A model generated the notes under the pieces. The model saw nothing but the letters and a program-made list of their open reading frames with translations. It had not been told where the DNA came from and ran no database searches. This document shows positions 44,056 through 53,023 of a stretch of DNA of 64,000 nucleotides, one piece after another; within the stretch, counting starts at the first letter, position 1, and each line of letters begins with the position of its first letter. This stretch comes from UBA4781 sp963674975 (GTDB taxonomy: Bacteria; Chloroflexota; Anaerolineae; Anaerolineales; Anaerolineaceae), in the NCBI GenBank assembly GCA_963674975.1, contig OY771913.1, positions 372,001 through 436,000 on the forward strand, given 5' to 3'. The position numbers and the translations under genes were made by a program.

Positions 44056-44056
44056 G

Positions 44057-45142
44057 ATGGCTTTTGCCGAAACCTATCGTGATCCCTCCCTTGTGAAAGA
44101 AACCATCCGGAAGATCCATGCGGTTGCTAAACACCCATGGACCATCATGGAAATTTGCGGCGGGCAAACCCACGCCCTCATGCAGCATGGTTTTGATGAT
44201 CTGCTTCCCAGGGAGATCGAGATGGTGCACGGTCCGGGCTGCCCGGTCTGTGTGACTCCGTTGGAACTGATCGATAAGGGGATTGCGATCGCAGAGCAGA
44301 AAGATGTGATTTTTACCAGCTACGGGGATATGCTGCGCGTTCCCGGTTCATCCAAAGACCTGTTTTCTGTCCGCGCCGCCGGGGGAAAGGTCAAGATCGT
44401 CTACTCTCCCATCGAAGCGCTGCAGATCGCGCAAAAGAATCCTGATAAGCAGGTAGTTTTTTTTGCTATTGGTTTTGAAACTACCGCTCCTGCCAATGCG
44501 CTGAGCGTCTTGAAAGCCAGAGAATTGAATTTGAAGAACTATTCCGTGCTGGTATCTCAAGTGCGCGTGCCTCCCGCCATCCGCACCATTCTAAGCGCGC
44601 GCCAAAACCGTGTGCAGGGTTTCCTGGCAGCAGGGCATGTATGCTCGGTAATGGGTTATCATGAATACATTCCGCTTGCACAGGAATTCCAGTTACCGAT
44701 CGTGGTTACTGGCTTTGAACCTCTCGACCTGGCACTTGGTATTCTTGAAACGGTAAAAGCACTGGAAAACCAGCAGAATATTGTGATCAATGCCTACCCG
44801 CGTGGTGTGGTGAAAGAAGGCAATCAAAGTGCACAGGAGATCATAGAAAAGGTATATAAATCCTGCGACCAAAAATGGCGCGGCATCGGCATCATACCCA
44901 ACAGCGGCTGGAAATTGAATGATGCCTTCACCGATTTCGATGCAGAGAATCGCTTTGATGTCGGTCAAATTCAAACCAAGGAATCGGAAATATGCATTTC
45001 CGGTTTGATCCTGCAGGGACGCAAGAAACCCATCGATTGCCCTGCTTTCGGGACGCTCTGTACCCCGCAGAATCCACTGGGCGCCACCATGGTTTCATCT
45101 GAGGGAACCTGTGCCGCATACTACCGCTATCAAAGAAAATAA
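44057..45142 (+). CDS. hypD: Hydrogenase Fe-cyano assembly protein HypD
   Basis: HypD assembles the Fe(CN)2CO centre with HypC; 361 residues here. Signatures are MEICGGQTHALMQHG (about 33), GPGCPVCVTP (catalytic CxxC), GFETTAPANAL and CSVMGYHEY. The C-terminal CPAFGTLCTPQNPLGATMVSSEGTCAAYY holds the [4Fe-4S] cysteines. The ATG at 44057 follows AAGGAG (44041-44046); the longer open frame overlaps hypC. Confidence 0.96.
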   Translation: MAFAETYRDPSLVKETIRKIHAVAKHPWTIMEICGGQTHALMQHGFDDLLPREIEMVHGPGCPVCVTPLELIDKGIAIAEQKDVIFTSYGDMLRVPGSSKDLFSVRAAGGKVKIVYSPIEALQIAQKNPDKQVVFFAIGFETTAPANALSVLKARELNLKNYSVLVSQVRVPPAIRTILSARQNRVQGFLAAGHVCSVMGYHEYIPLAQEFQLPIVVTGFEPLDLALGILETVKALENQQNIVINAYPRGVVKEGNQSAQEIIEKVYKSCDQKWRGIGIIPNSGWKLNDAFTDFDAENRFDVGQIQTKESEICISGLILQGRKKPIDCPAFGTLCTPQNPLGATMVSSEGTCAAYYRYQRK

Positions 45143-45144
45143 TT

Positions 45145-46242
45145 ATGGATACGAATAAGGAAAAGAAGAATAAAGCAAGTTTTGAAAATGCTTCCTGCCC
45201 CCTACCGCTCAAGCATGACGATCACGTGATGATCGGTCACGGCAGCGGAGGGCGCATGACCCAGGAATTGATCAAGCGTATCTTTCTGGCTCATTTCAAC
45301 CATCCTCAGTTGACACTGGGAAACGATTTTGCATCTCTCCTTCCCCCCGAGTATGCGTCTTCCAAAGGACGGTTATCTGTTTCTACCGATGCACACATCG
45401 TGAAACCGCTGTTCTTCCCCGGAGGAGATATCGGCAGGCTGGCGGTATGCGGTACGGTGAATGACGTTGCCATGGCAGGAGCTGTTCCGCTCTACCTCAC
45501 CGCTTCCTTTATCATCGAAGAGGGGCTTCTCATGAGTGTACTGGAACGCATTGTGGCTTCAATGGCAGCAGCTGCCATTGAAGCGGGTGTAGCGATCATC
45601 GCCGGAGACACGAAAGTGGCTGAAAAAGGTAGTGTGGATGAGCTTTTCATCTCCACCAGCGGCATCGGCTGGATCCCGGATGGTCGCGAGATCAACGGTC
45701 AATCTGCCCGTACAGGAGATGTTGTTCTTCTCTCAGGAAGTATGGGAGATCATGGAATTGCCGTACTGGCTGAACGCGGAGAACTGGGTTTTTCCACTAC
45801 CATTGAATCAGATGTAGCTCCTCTGAATGGGTTGATCGAGAAACTGCTGACCGCCGCTCCCCACACCCACGTTCTGCGTGATCCAACCCGCGGCGGTGTG
45901 GCTACTACATTGAATGAGATCGCTCAGCAAAGCCGCGTTAAAATCATGCTTCAGGAAGAATTCCTTCCAGTCAAGAAACAGGTACAGGCAGCCTGCGAAA
46001 TGCTTGGATTTGACCCGCTTTACATTGCCAATGAAGGAAAGCTGTTAGCTTTTGTGCCTGAAGAGGAAGCAGATTCAGCATTGAAAGCCCTTCACTCCCA
46101 CCCTCTGGGAAAAGAAGCAGTGTTGATCGGCAAAGTATTACCGGTTGAAGGAAATATGCCGCGCGTTTTGATGAAAACACAAATTGGCGGGCAGCGCATT
46201 CTGGATACGCTGGCAGGAGAACTGCTGCCGCGCATCTGCTAG
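45145..46242 (+). CDS. hypE: Hydrogenase maturation protein HypE
   Basis: HypE dehydrates the carbamoyl group on its C-terminal cysteine to a cyano group. The 365-residue protein has the PurM-like ATP-binding signature MIGHGSGGRMTQELI near 30, GDTKV and LRDPTRGGVA, and ends in PRIC, with the cysteine as last residue as required. It is the last gene of the hyp operon. Confidence 0.96.
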   Translation: MDTNKEKKNKASFENASCPLPLKHDDHVMIGHGSGGRMTQELIKRIFLAHFNHPQLTLGNDFASLLPPEYASSKGRLSVSTDAHIVKPLFFPGGDIGRLAVCGTVNDVAMAGAVPLYLTASFIIEEGLLMSVLERIVASMAAAAIEAGVAIIAGDTKVAEKGSVDELFISTSGIGWIPDGREINGQSARTGDVVLLSGSMGDHGIAVLAERGELGFSTTIESDVAPLNGLIEKLLTAAPHTHVLRDPTRGGVATTLNEIAQQSRVKIMLQEEFLPVKKQVQAACEMLGFDPLYIANEGKLLAFVPEEEADSALKALHSHPLGKEAVLIGKVLPVEGNMPRVLMKTQIGGQRILDTLAGELLPRIC

Positions 46243-46249
46243 CGGAAAC

Positions 46250-46277
46250 TTGACAACATGCCAGCAGCACTTATACT
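46250..46277 (+). promoter_or_regulatory. Promoter of the methyltransferase/deacetylase pair
   Basis: TTGACA (46250-46255), 16-bp spacer, TATACT (46272-46277). It matches the sigma-70 consensus closely and shows that the downstream pair is independent of the hyp operon. Confidence 0.75.
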
Positions 46278-46304
46278 TATTCAAAATTCAATTTAAGGTG
46301 AATC

Positions 46305-47105
46305 ATGAAAATTGACTATAAAGAAACTACTTCCGATCTGTTAGCGAGAATTAACATTCATGAGAAGTATGGCACACGCAATATCGACGATTGGATGATC
46401 GAAACCGTTCCTTTGAAAGAAGGAATGCACATTTTGGATGTTGGCTGCGGAGCAGGGAAACAATGCTTTTCCTATTTCGATACCCTGCGCGGAAATGCAA
46501 AAATCGTCGGCGGAGATGTTTCTGAAGAGCTGCTTGCTAAAGCAAAAGAAGAAAATAAAAAACGCGGCACGGATATTGTTTTTACCGAATTGAACTTTAA
46601 TAAGCCCTTTGCCTTCGAAGACAACTCCTTCGATCTGGCATCCTGCAGTTTTGCAATCTATTATGCTGAAGATATACCCTTCACCATCAAAGAAATGCAC
46701 CGCGTTCTCAAACCCGGCGGATATCTTTTCACTACCGGTCCCATGCCCCAAAACAAGCAGGTTTTTTATGACATTATCAAAGAAGCGACCGGTAAAGTCA
46801 TTCCACCCATGCCCGGCAGTTCACGTTATTCAACCGAGATCCTGAGAGCGGTAAAAGCGCTCTTCTCACATACAGACCTGATCATCTTTGAAAACCCGCT
46901 TACGTTCGATGAAGCAGAACCATTTCTCATCTACACGCGCGCTTCACTCAGTGAAGACCGTAAATTATGGACCAGTTTCTTCAGCGGGAAGGATGAATTT
47001 GAGATCGTCATGGACAAGATCAAAGCAGTTGCTGATAAAATGATTAAGGATGAAGGAAAGATCGTGATGACCAAGGTGGTAGGTGGAATTCTAGCGAGTA
47101 AATAA
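46305..47105 (+). CDS. Class I SAM-dependent methyltransferase
   Basis: A 266-residue Rossmann-fold methyltransferase: motif I ILDVGCGAGKQ near residue 43, motif IV SCSFAIYYAEDI, and RVLKPGGYLFTTGPMP. The target is not evident; the UbiE/MenG-like RVLKPGG motif is shared by many small-molecule methyltransferases. An AAGG site precedes the ATG. It is coupled to a PIG-L-type deacetylase 4 nt downstream, hinting at modification of an amino sugar or glycolipid. Confidence 0.85.
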   Translation: MKIDYKETTSDLLARINIHEKYGTRNIDDWMIETVPLKEGMHILDVGCGAGKQCFSYFDTLRGNAKIVGGDVSEELLAKAKEENKKRGTDIVFTELNFNKPFAFEDNSFDLASCSFAIYYAEDIPFTIKEMHRVLKPGGYLFTTGPMPQNKQVFYDIIKEATGKVIPPMPGSSRYSTEILRAVKALFSHTDLIIFENPLTFDEAEPFLIYTRASLSEDRKLWTSFFSGKDEFEIVMDKIKAVADKMIKDEGKIVMTKVVGGILASK

Positions 47106-47109
47106 GATC

Positions 47110-47757
47110 ATGACAAAAGATATGCAGTTTTACGGTAAGAGAATTTTTTTCATAGGCGCACACCCGGATGACATTGAATTGGGCTGCGGTGGATTGATCG
47201 CCCATCTTGCCGGGAAAGCCGAAATATTCTGCTTCACACTATCGGATAATCAGAAAAATCCGCTGCTCACTCATCTTCCTATCGAACATCACAACAGCAT
47301 GAAGATACTGGGAGTGGATAAAGATCATGTGATCCTGCACCATTTCACCACCCGCCGTTTTCAACATGAACGGCAGGAGATTCTTGAATTCCTTTTCGAG
47401 CAAAACAAGATATATCAGCCGGATATCGTTTTCACGCATACCAATGCTGATCTTCATCAAGACCACAGCACGGTAACCATGGAAACGCTGCGTGCTTTTC
47501 GTGGTATCAGTGTTTTTGGTTTTGATGTCATCCGCAGCAGCAGCGGTTTTTTCCCGCGGTTTCTGGTGAAGATCGATGAAGCAGATGTTGAGAAGAAAAT
47601 TCAATCTCTGGCAGCCTATACGACCTATAAGGATAAATACTATTTTTCTGCTGAACTTACCAGAGCGATCCTGCTCCGTAATGGTTCTCTGGCTGAGAGC
47701 CGATATGCAGAAGGGTTTGAGATCTTCCGTATGATTGGATCTTTTGGGAATAATTAG
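47110..47757 (+). CDS. PIG-L family (LmbE-like) deacetylase
   Basis: A 215-residue zinc-dependent deacetylase. The metal-binding motif GAHPDDIELGCGG (about 16-28) and the second metal His in LHQDHS (about 118) are both present. The family removes acetyl groups from GlcNAc-type substrates (mycothiol, bacillithiol, GPI, antibiotics). It follows the methyltransferase at 4 nt. The substrate is unknown. Confidence 0.9.
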   Translation: MTKDMQFYGKRIFFIGAHPDDIELGCGGLIAHLAGKAEIFCFTLSDNQKNPLLTHLPIEHHNSMKILGVDKDHVILHHFTTRRFQHERQEILEFLFEQNKIYQPDIVFTHTNADLHQDHSTVTMETLRAFRGISVFGFDVIRSSSGFFPRFLVKIDEADVEKKIQSLAAYTTYKDKYYFSAELTRAILLRNGSLAESRYAEGFEIFRMIGSFGNN

Positions 47758-47772
47758 TTTGAATTGTTTATC

Positions 47773-47801
47773 AAGCCGGAAAAATATTCCGGCTTTTTTT
47801 C
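47773..47801 (+). terminator. Terminator after the PIG-L gene
   Basis: AAGCCGGAA and TTCCGGCTT form a 9-bp stem with a short AAATA loop, followed by a T-run. Confidence 0.88.
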
Positions 47802-47814
47802 TTAAAATAAGAGG

Positions 47815-47955
47815 GTTGTCATTCCTCGCTGCTCTCGGAATCTCATCAATAATTAGACGAACCAGCTGACCATCTCAACGTGCTTACGACTTACTTAATC
47901 ATTAATCTTGAAATGGATAGATTCCTCAGTCACGCTGCTCCTTCGGGATGACTGA
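47815..47955. repeat. Degenerate intergenic repeat, two units
   Basis: Two related stretches, ATTCCTCGCTGCTCTCGGAATC (47821-47842) and ATTCCTCAGTCACGCTGC followed by TCCTTCGGGATGACTGATTC (to about 47957), share the ATTCCTC...TCGGRAT core. Each can fold back on itself. They look like scattered intergenic REP-like elements; only two units occur here. Confidence 0.45.
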
Positions 47956-48151
47956 TTCTTTTTATAAATTTGAATCCATAACTTTTTTCCAATTCCGGCA
48001 GGAGTAAAATACATTTTCAAGGAACTAGTTGAGAAAATTTATTGAAAATTACTAAATTTACAATACTTTTATTTTAGAATTTTGAAAGTCAAAAATATTT
48101 GAACAGCTCCACAAAAATCATAGAGGTTTCATTATGACACATCAATAAGTA

Positions 48152-48259
48152 ATGGAAACCTATAAACCCAAGGAATTGATCACGTCCATCGTAACCCCCA
48201 TTCTGGGTGTACATACCGGTCCACAGGCTATCGTATTATGTAGATATTCAGAAGGATGA
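48152..48259 (+). pseudogene. C-terminal remnant of a DegV-family protein
   Basis: A 35-codon frame after an in-frame stop encodes IVTPILGVHTGPQAIVL, matching the C-terminal end of fatty-acid-binding DegV proteins (pattern P-x-IGTHTGPG). No upstream DegV sequence is readable in any frame within the AT-rich 350 bp before it. It is most likely a gene fragment left by deletion. The rest of the 47.8-48.3 kb gap holds only the terminator and repeat units listed. Confidence 0.65.
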
Positions 48260-48300
48260 TTGATATTTCTTCTGTATCTCAATAGATGCAGAGATTAATG

Positions 48301-48699
48301 TTATTCCAGGTCTTCTTGTTCTTCTTTATCGAGATCGTATAGGGCAGCTTTTACCACCTTTAAAGGCAGCAGCGCGCATTTCAAGCGCACCGGACCCAAT
48401 TCAATACCCAGCAGGTCAAGCAGGGCTTGTTTATCGAGATGCTTTATCTCATCGATGCTTTTTCCAATGATGAAATCAAGCAAAATATCGGCGGAAGCCT
48501 GTGAAATTGCACAGCCATGCCCGCTGAAAACAGCATCCTGAATGATACCTTCTTTATCCACCTGCAAATCAATGTGGATAAAATCACCGCATAAAGGATT
48601 CTCATCTTCAAAATCATGATTATGCGTTTCTAACTCGCCTTTGTGATTGGGGTTTTTATAATGATCCAGTATTACTTCGCGGTACAAATCATCCATCAT
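48301..48699 (-). CDS. sufU: Iron-sulphur cluster assembly scaffold SufU
   Basis: SufU accepts sulphur from SufS and is essential for SUF assembly in many Gram-positives. The 132-residue product (start ATG at 48699) keeps the zinc/sulphur-acceptor cysteines: ENPLCGDF (about 40), GHGCAISQASAD (about 65) and RLKCALLP (about 120). A longer frame would overlap sufS. It is the last gene of the suf operon, which has no sufE or iscU. Confidence 0.93.
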   Translation of the reverse strand: MMDDLYREVILDHYKNPNHKGELETHNHDFEDENPLCGDFIHIDLQVDKEGIIQDAVFSGHGCAISQASADILLDFIIGKSIDEIKHLDKQALLDLLGIELGPVRLKCALLPLKVVKAALYDLDKEEQEDLE

Positions 48700-48709
48700 A
48701 TTTATCACA

Positions 48710-49933
48710 CTACCTGAATATCTTTTTGACCTTCTGAATTCCTGCTGTGAGGGCATCTACATCTTCAACAGTATTATATAGATAAAGACTGGCGCGCGTT
48801 GAAGCCTGTGCTTTCAATTTCTGATGCAGCGGCATGGCACAGTGATGCCCTGCCCGTACTGCAATTCCCTCAGAATCAAGAATTTGTGCAACATCATGAG
48901 GATGGATGCCATCCAATGTAAACGCCAGCACTCCACCCCGCTCTTCTCCTGATGGTCCAAGGATATGGATACCCGATATTTCACTTAACCGATCATAAGC
49001 ATACTTGGTCATGTTTTTCTCATGTTCAAAGATCTCATCCATGCCTATGGCATTCAAATATTCAACCGCTGCTTTAAAACCGATCGCTTCTGCAATGGCA
49101 GGGGTGCCTGCTTCAAATTTATGCGGTATATCATTGACGGTAAAACCCTCCAGGGTTACCTTCTTGATCATATCCCCGCCGCCCAGGAAAGGATCCATTG
49201 CTTCCAGCAGGCTCCTTTTTCCATAAAGCGCTCCAATTCCGGAAGGTCCGCACATTTTATGAGCCGAGAAAGCATAGAAATCGGCATCGATCTTTCCTAT
49301 ATCTACCGGGAAGTGTGGAACGGATTGAGCGCCATCGATGAGCACAAGTGCCCCTATCTGATGGGCTTTTACCGTCATTTCTTCCACCGGATTGATCGTC
49401 CCCAGCACATTCGACATGTGCGTGAATGCGACCAGTTTGGGTTCTTTTTTCAGTTCAGCATAGAATTTTTCTATATCCAACAGCCCATTTTCAAGGATCG
49501 GAATAAAATCGATATGGATATCTTTTTCAGAAGCCAGCATGTACCACGGCACCAGATTGGAATGGTGTTCCATCTCAGTCAACAAGATATGGTCACCGGG
49601 TTTCAAGAACTTCCGACCCCAGGCATACGCCACCAGGTTGATCGATTCGGTAGTATTGCGGGTGAATATTATTTCAGCGGCATTTTTCACATGGACAAAA
49701 TCAGCTACACTCCGGCGAGATCTTTCATAAGCCGCCGTCGCTTCTTCTGCCAGCTCATGGATCCCGCGGTGAATATTGGCATAGCTTTTTTCATAGAGTT
49801 CATCCATCGCATCGAAAACGATCTGCGGTTTCTGGCTTGATGCTGCAGAATCAAGATAGACAAGTCTTTTATTCCCGTGTATTTTTCGTTGAAAGATTGG
49901 GAAATCTTCACGAACGACCGCTGGCTCAAACAT
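48710..49933 (-). CDS. sufS: Cysteine desulfurase SufS
   Basis: A class II cysteine desulfurase (407 residues) that supplies sulphur for Fe-S clusters. The PLP Lys is in FSAHKMCGPSGIG (about 230), TEMEHHSNLVPW near 120 holds the PLP-binding His, and the catalytic Cys is in RAGHHCAMPLHQKL (about 370). The start MFEPAVVREDFPIF is typical. It lies 10 nt after the small hypothetical gene in the operon. Confidence 0.96.
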   Translation of the reverse strand: MFEPAVVREDFPIFQRKIHGNKRLVYLDSAASSQKPQIVFDAMDELYEKSYANIHRGIHELAEEATAAYERSRRSVADFVHVKNAAEIIFTRNTTESINLVAYAWGRKFLKPGDHILLTEMEHHSNLVPWYMLASEKDIHIDFIPILENGLLDIEKFYAELKKEPKLVAFTHMSNVLGTINPVEEMTVKAHQIGALVLIDGAQSVPHFPVDIGKIDADFYAFSAHKMCGPSGIGALYGKRSLLEAMDPFLGGGDMIKKVTLEGFTVNDIPHKFEAGTPAIAEAIGFKAAVEYLNAIGMDEIFEHEKNMTKYAYDRLSEISGIHILGPSGEERGGVLAFTLDGIHPHDVAQILDSEGIAVRAGHHCAMPLHQKLKAQASTRASLYLYNTVEDVDALTAGIQKVKKIFR

Positions 49934-49943
49934 ATTCAGAACC

Positions 49944-50210
49944 TTATTTCACTTTGCTTTTCTTGCGGAGATTTGGTGAATCATTGGGATACCAGAGAAT
50001 ATGATCGGGTACCATCCATCCATCGGTCAGATATACATTTTCTTTAAACTGTACTGCAATAAGCTTGGAATCGACCTGTACCACCGTTCCTTTCAACCAT
50101 CCTTTGATCCTATCTTTCCCCTTATCATGGTCACAATTTGCTTCAACTGTATCTCCTACTTCATATGCATCGTCAAAAATAGGTGGACGCATGAACGGTG
50201 TACTTGCCAT
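49944..50210 (-). CDS. Small hypothetical protein within the suf operon
   Basis: An 88-residue protein I do not recognise. It has an acidic/beta-rich centre (YEVGDTVEANCDHDKGKDRI, GWLKGTVVQVDSKLIAVQF) that looks like an SH3/KOW-type barrel and a basic C-terminus (LRKKSKVK). It lies between sufD and sufS in the same direction, so a role in Fe-S assembly or in sensing is possible by context only. Confidence 0.6.
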   Translation of the reverse strand: MASTPFMRPPIFDDAYEVGDTVEANCDHDKGKDRIKGWLKGTVVQVDSKLIAVQFKENVYLTDGWMVPDHILWYPNDSPNLRKKSKVK

Positions 50211-50249
50211 ATAACTATCTCCTCAATAAAAAATCTATATATTCTAGCA

Positions 50250-51584
50250 TTAAAGCATAACTTTATTAATTCTAGATATGAATTCGCTGGAAATCATCTT
50301 TTTTAATGTTTCTGAAGATATTCGATCGATCGCTTTACGAATAAACCCGCTCACAATCAGATCAATTCCCTCTTCTTCCGGAATGCCGCGCGATTTTAGA
50401 TAGAATAACTGCTCGTCATCAATATTCGTAATGGTAACTCCATGAGAACAGCGCACATCATCTGTCAGGATCTCTAACCCGGGGATGGCATCGATCTTCG
50501 CTGTTTTGCTGAGGATCAGGTTATTATCTGCCTGATACCCATCCGTTCGAATGGCTTTCTCGTCCACATAGATCATGCCCTGCCATCTGCTCTGGCTTTC
50601 TCCATCGATAATACCGCGATATAAAAGATCGCTGGTCGTATTTTCCTTCATGTGGCTCTGGTAGGTATCCATGTAAAAACGCTGCTTTCCCTCCGGCAGG
50701 AACAATCCGGTGATAAGAGCCTGACTGCCTTTTCCATTCAAGTCAACTCGCAGGTGTGATTTGGAAAATCCACTGCCGCTCAGAAGCGTAAACCAGTTCA
50801 AAGCAGCGTCTTTCTCCATTTCTGCCCTTTCATGGATGAAATTCCAATCCTGTTTTCCGTTGGTTGATAGGTCAAGAAAATCTAATCTGGCTCCTTCTTC
50901 CAGATAGATCTCCAGTATCTCTGAACTAAAATTATTCTGTGCATCAGTACTTTTTTGCTGTCTGACCAGTGTGGCAGAAGAGTCACGTCCAAGATAGATC
51001 AGAGTTGTACCCGGAACAGCCAGCTTCTCCCCCTGAATTCTCTCCTGATAAAAAACAGGTTTAGTGAGATGCACATCGTCTTCCACATACATAATGGTGG
51101 AAGCTTTTGAAAACGCGAATCCGAATGCGCTGAATTTATCGGTATCGGGTTGAATGATTGTTCCTATTTTGGTAATCACTTTTTCAGGAAATGAAATATC
51201 CTTATCCGCAGTTGATCCAAAATTAAATCCCTGTTCAAGAGATTCTGATAAGAAGATATCGGTTCCCTTTTCAGAGAATACCTTTTGGATCAGATTCATG
51301 TCTTTGGAATAAATCTCCGGCAAAATAAAGTCTGCCTTTTGCTGAGAGCTGTGATCCTCTGTTACTAAAGAATATTCCTGCGGGCTAAGATCCTGCCATT
51401 TCACCTTGCGCCAATCTGTCTTTTTTTCATCTGGGAAAGGCATATTTTTATAGGTATTCAATGCCTGCCGGTGCAGATCATCAAGATAAGCAGAACTACC
51501 GGAAATCGGTTGGAAACCATCCACAAAATTAAATTCAGGCATTTCTATTTTTTCCTGAACAGAGGAAAGGGTTTTCTTGTTCAT
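50250..51584 (-). CDS. sufD: Fe-S cluster assembly protein SufD
   Basis: SufD pairs with SufB and SufC in the scaffold. The 444-residue protein has the parallel beta-helix core and the C-terminal DVRCSHGVTITNIDDEQLFYL region, with the conserved Cys/His and the YLKSRGIPEEE motif shared with SufB. The start codon follows the sufB stop by one base. Confidence 0.93.
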   Translation of the reverse strand: MNKKTLSSVQEKIEMPEFNFVDGFQPISGSSAYLDDLHRQALNTYKNMPFPDEKKTDWRKVKWQDLSPQEYSLVTEDHSSQQKADFILPEIYSKDMNLIQKVFSEKGTDIFLSESLEQGFNFGSTADKDISFPEKVITKIGTIIQPDTDKFSAFGFAFSKASTIMYVEDDVHLTKPVFYQERIQGEKLAVPGTTLIYLGRDSSATLVRQQKSTDAQNNFSSEILEIYLEEGARLDFLDLSTNGKQDWNFIHERAEMEKDAALNWFTLLSGSGFSKSHLRVDLNGKGSQALITGLFLPEGKQRFYMDTYQSHMKENTTSDLLYRGIIDGESQSRWQGMIYVDEKAIRTDGYQADNNLILSKTAKIDAIPGLEILTDDVRCSHGVTITNIDDEQLFYLKSRGIPEEEGIDLIVSGFIRKAIDRISSETLKKMISSEFISRINKVML

Positions 51585-51585
51585 C

Positions 51586-52992
51586 TCAACCTACCGATCC
51601 TTCCATCTGTAATTGGATCAGGCGGTTCATCTCTACGGCATATTCCATTGGTAGTTCCTTCACCAATGGTTCAATGAATCCCGAAATAATCATCGTGGTG
51701 GCTTCTTCTTCACTCAATCCGCGGCTGGTCAGGTAAAATAGCTGTTCTTCGCCAACCTTTGATACTGATGCTTCATGCCCAATGGAAACATTTTCAGCAC
51801 GATTTTCCAGATGGGGATAGGTATCCGATCGTGATGTTCCATCCAATATCAAGGCATCGCAAACCACATTGGCTTTTGAAGCTTCACCCTTTTTATCCAC
51901 GTATACCAATCCACGGAATGAAGATCTTCCTCCATCCTTGCTGATCGATTTAGAGGTGATCTTGCTGGATGTATGTTCTGCCAGATGCAGCATCTTGCCG
52001 CCGGTATCCTGGATCTGGTTTTTTCCTGCAAAAGCCATGGATAAGATTTCTCCATGCGCATGCGGTCCCACCAGGTAACAGGCTGGATATTTCATAGTTG
52101 CTTTTGAGCCCAAGTTGCTGTCGATCCATTCCATGGTACCTTCTTCATGCACCACTGCCCGCTGAGTTACCAGATTGTAAACATTGGTTGACCAGTTTTG
52201 AATGGTGGTATAGCGCACCCGTGCTCCCTTTTTCACAATGATCTCGATCACACCACTGTGAAAAGAATTCCTGGAATACTGCGGCGCCGTGCAGCCTTCA
52301 ACATAGTGAACCTGAGAGCCTTCATCCGCAATGATAATGCTGCGTTCAAATTGCCCAATACTGGCTGTATTCAATCGAAAATACGCCTGCAGAGGCAGCT
52401 CAACTTTTACAAAAGGAGGGATATAAACAAACGACCCACCCGACCAAACTGCGGTATTCAACGCTGCAAACTTATTATCATCAAACGGGACTACCGTTCC
52501 GAAGTGCTCCTTGAAAATATCCGGATACTGTTTTAATCCTTCTTCAATGCTCAGAAATATAACGCCCTGGTTTTCGAGCTGCTTCTGGATATTGTGATAC
52601 ACCATTTCCGATTCATACTGCGCCCCAACCCCAGCTAAAAACTTCTGCTCGGCTTCCGGAATTCCCAATCGCTCAAAGGTATTCTTGATCGTATCAGGGA
52701 TCTCATCCCAATCATTCTGGATCTCATCAGTTGGCTTTACATAATAATACAGATCGTTCAGATCAAAATCCGTCAGATCGACTCCCCAGGCAGGCAAAGG
52801 CATGGAATTAAACTGTTTCAATGCCTTCAAGCGATTTTCAAGCATCCATTCCGGTTCATTTTTATACGCAGAAATCTGTCTTACGATCTCTTCATCCAGC
52901 CCCTTGCGGGATTTGAAAACATATTTCTCCGGGTCTTTGAAATCATAGCGCTGGGTATCTATACCGCGTAAGATGTCTTCTTGTGCCGTCAC
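51586..52992 (-). CDS. sufB: Fe-S cluster assembly scaffold SufB
   Basis: SufB is the scaffold on which clusters are built; 468 residues. Typical segments are IPPFVKVELPLQAYFRLN, EGCTAPQYSRNSFHSGVIEI (with the active Cys) and GHEASVSKVGEEQLFYLTSRG near the C-terminus. The start is GTG (MTAQEDILRGID). It sits 31 nt after sufC and 1 nt before sufD, in the order C-B-D. Confidence 0.95.
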   Translation of the reverse strand: MTAQEDILRGIDTQRYDFKDPEKYVFKSRKGLDEEIVRQISAYKNEPEWMLENRLKALKQFNSMPLPAWGVDLTDFDLNDLYYYVKPTDEIQNDWDEIPDTIKNTFERLGIPEAEQKFLAGVGAQYESEMVYHNIQKQLENQGVIFLSIEEGLKQYPDIFKEHFGTVVPFDDNKFAALNTAVWSGGSFVYIPPFVKVELPLQAYFRLNTASIGQFERSIIIADEGSQVHYVEGCTAPQYSRNSFHSGVIEIIVKKGARVRYTTIQNWSTNVYNLVTQRAVVHEEGTMEWIDSNLGSKATMKYPACYLVGPHAHGEILSMAFAGKNQIQDTGGKMLHLAEHTSSKITSKSISKDGGRSSFRGLVYVDKKGEASKANVVCDALILDGTSRSDTYPHLENRAENVSIGHEASVSKVGEEQLFYLTSRGLSEEEATTMIISGFIEPLVKELPMEYAVEMNRLIQLQMEGSVG

Positions 52993-53023
52993 AGTTATTT
53001 CTCTCTACTCCACGATTTTCCGG

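Noticed and set aside
43955..44056. N-terminal extension of HypD
   Set aside because: The extra 34 codons overlap hypC in another frame; the ATG at 44057 has a clear AAGGAG site and restores normal HypD length.
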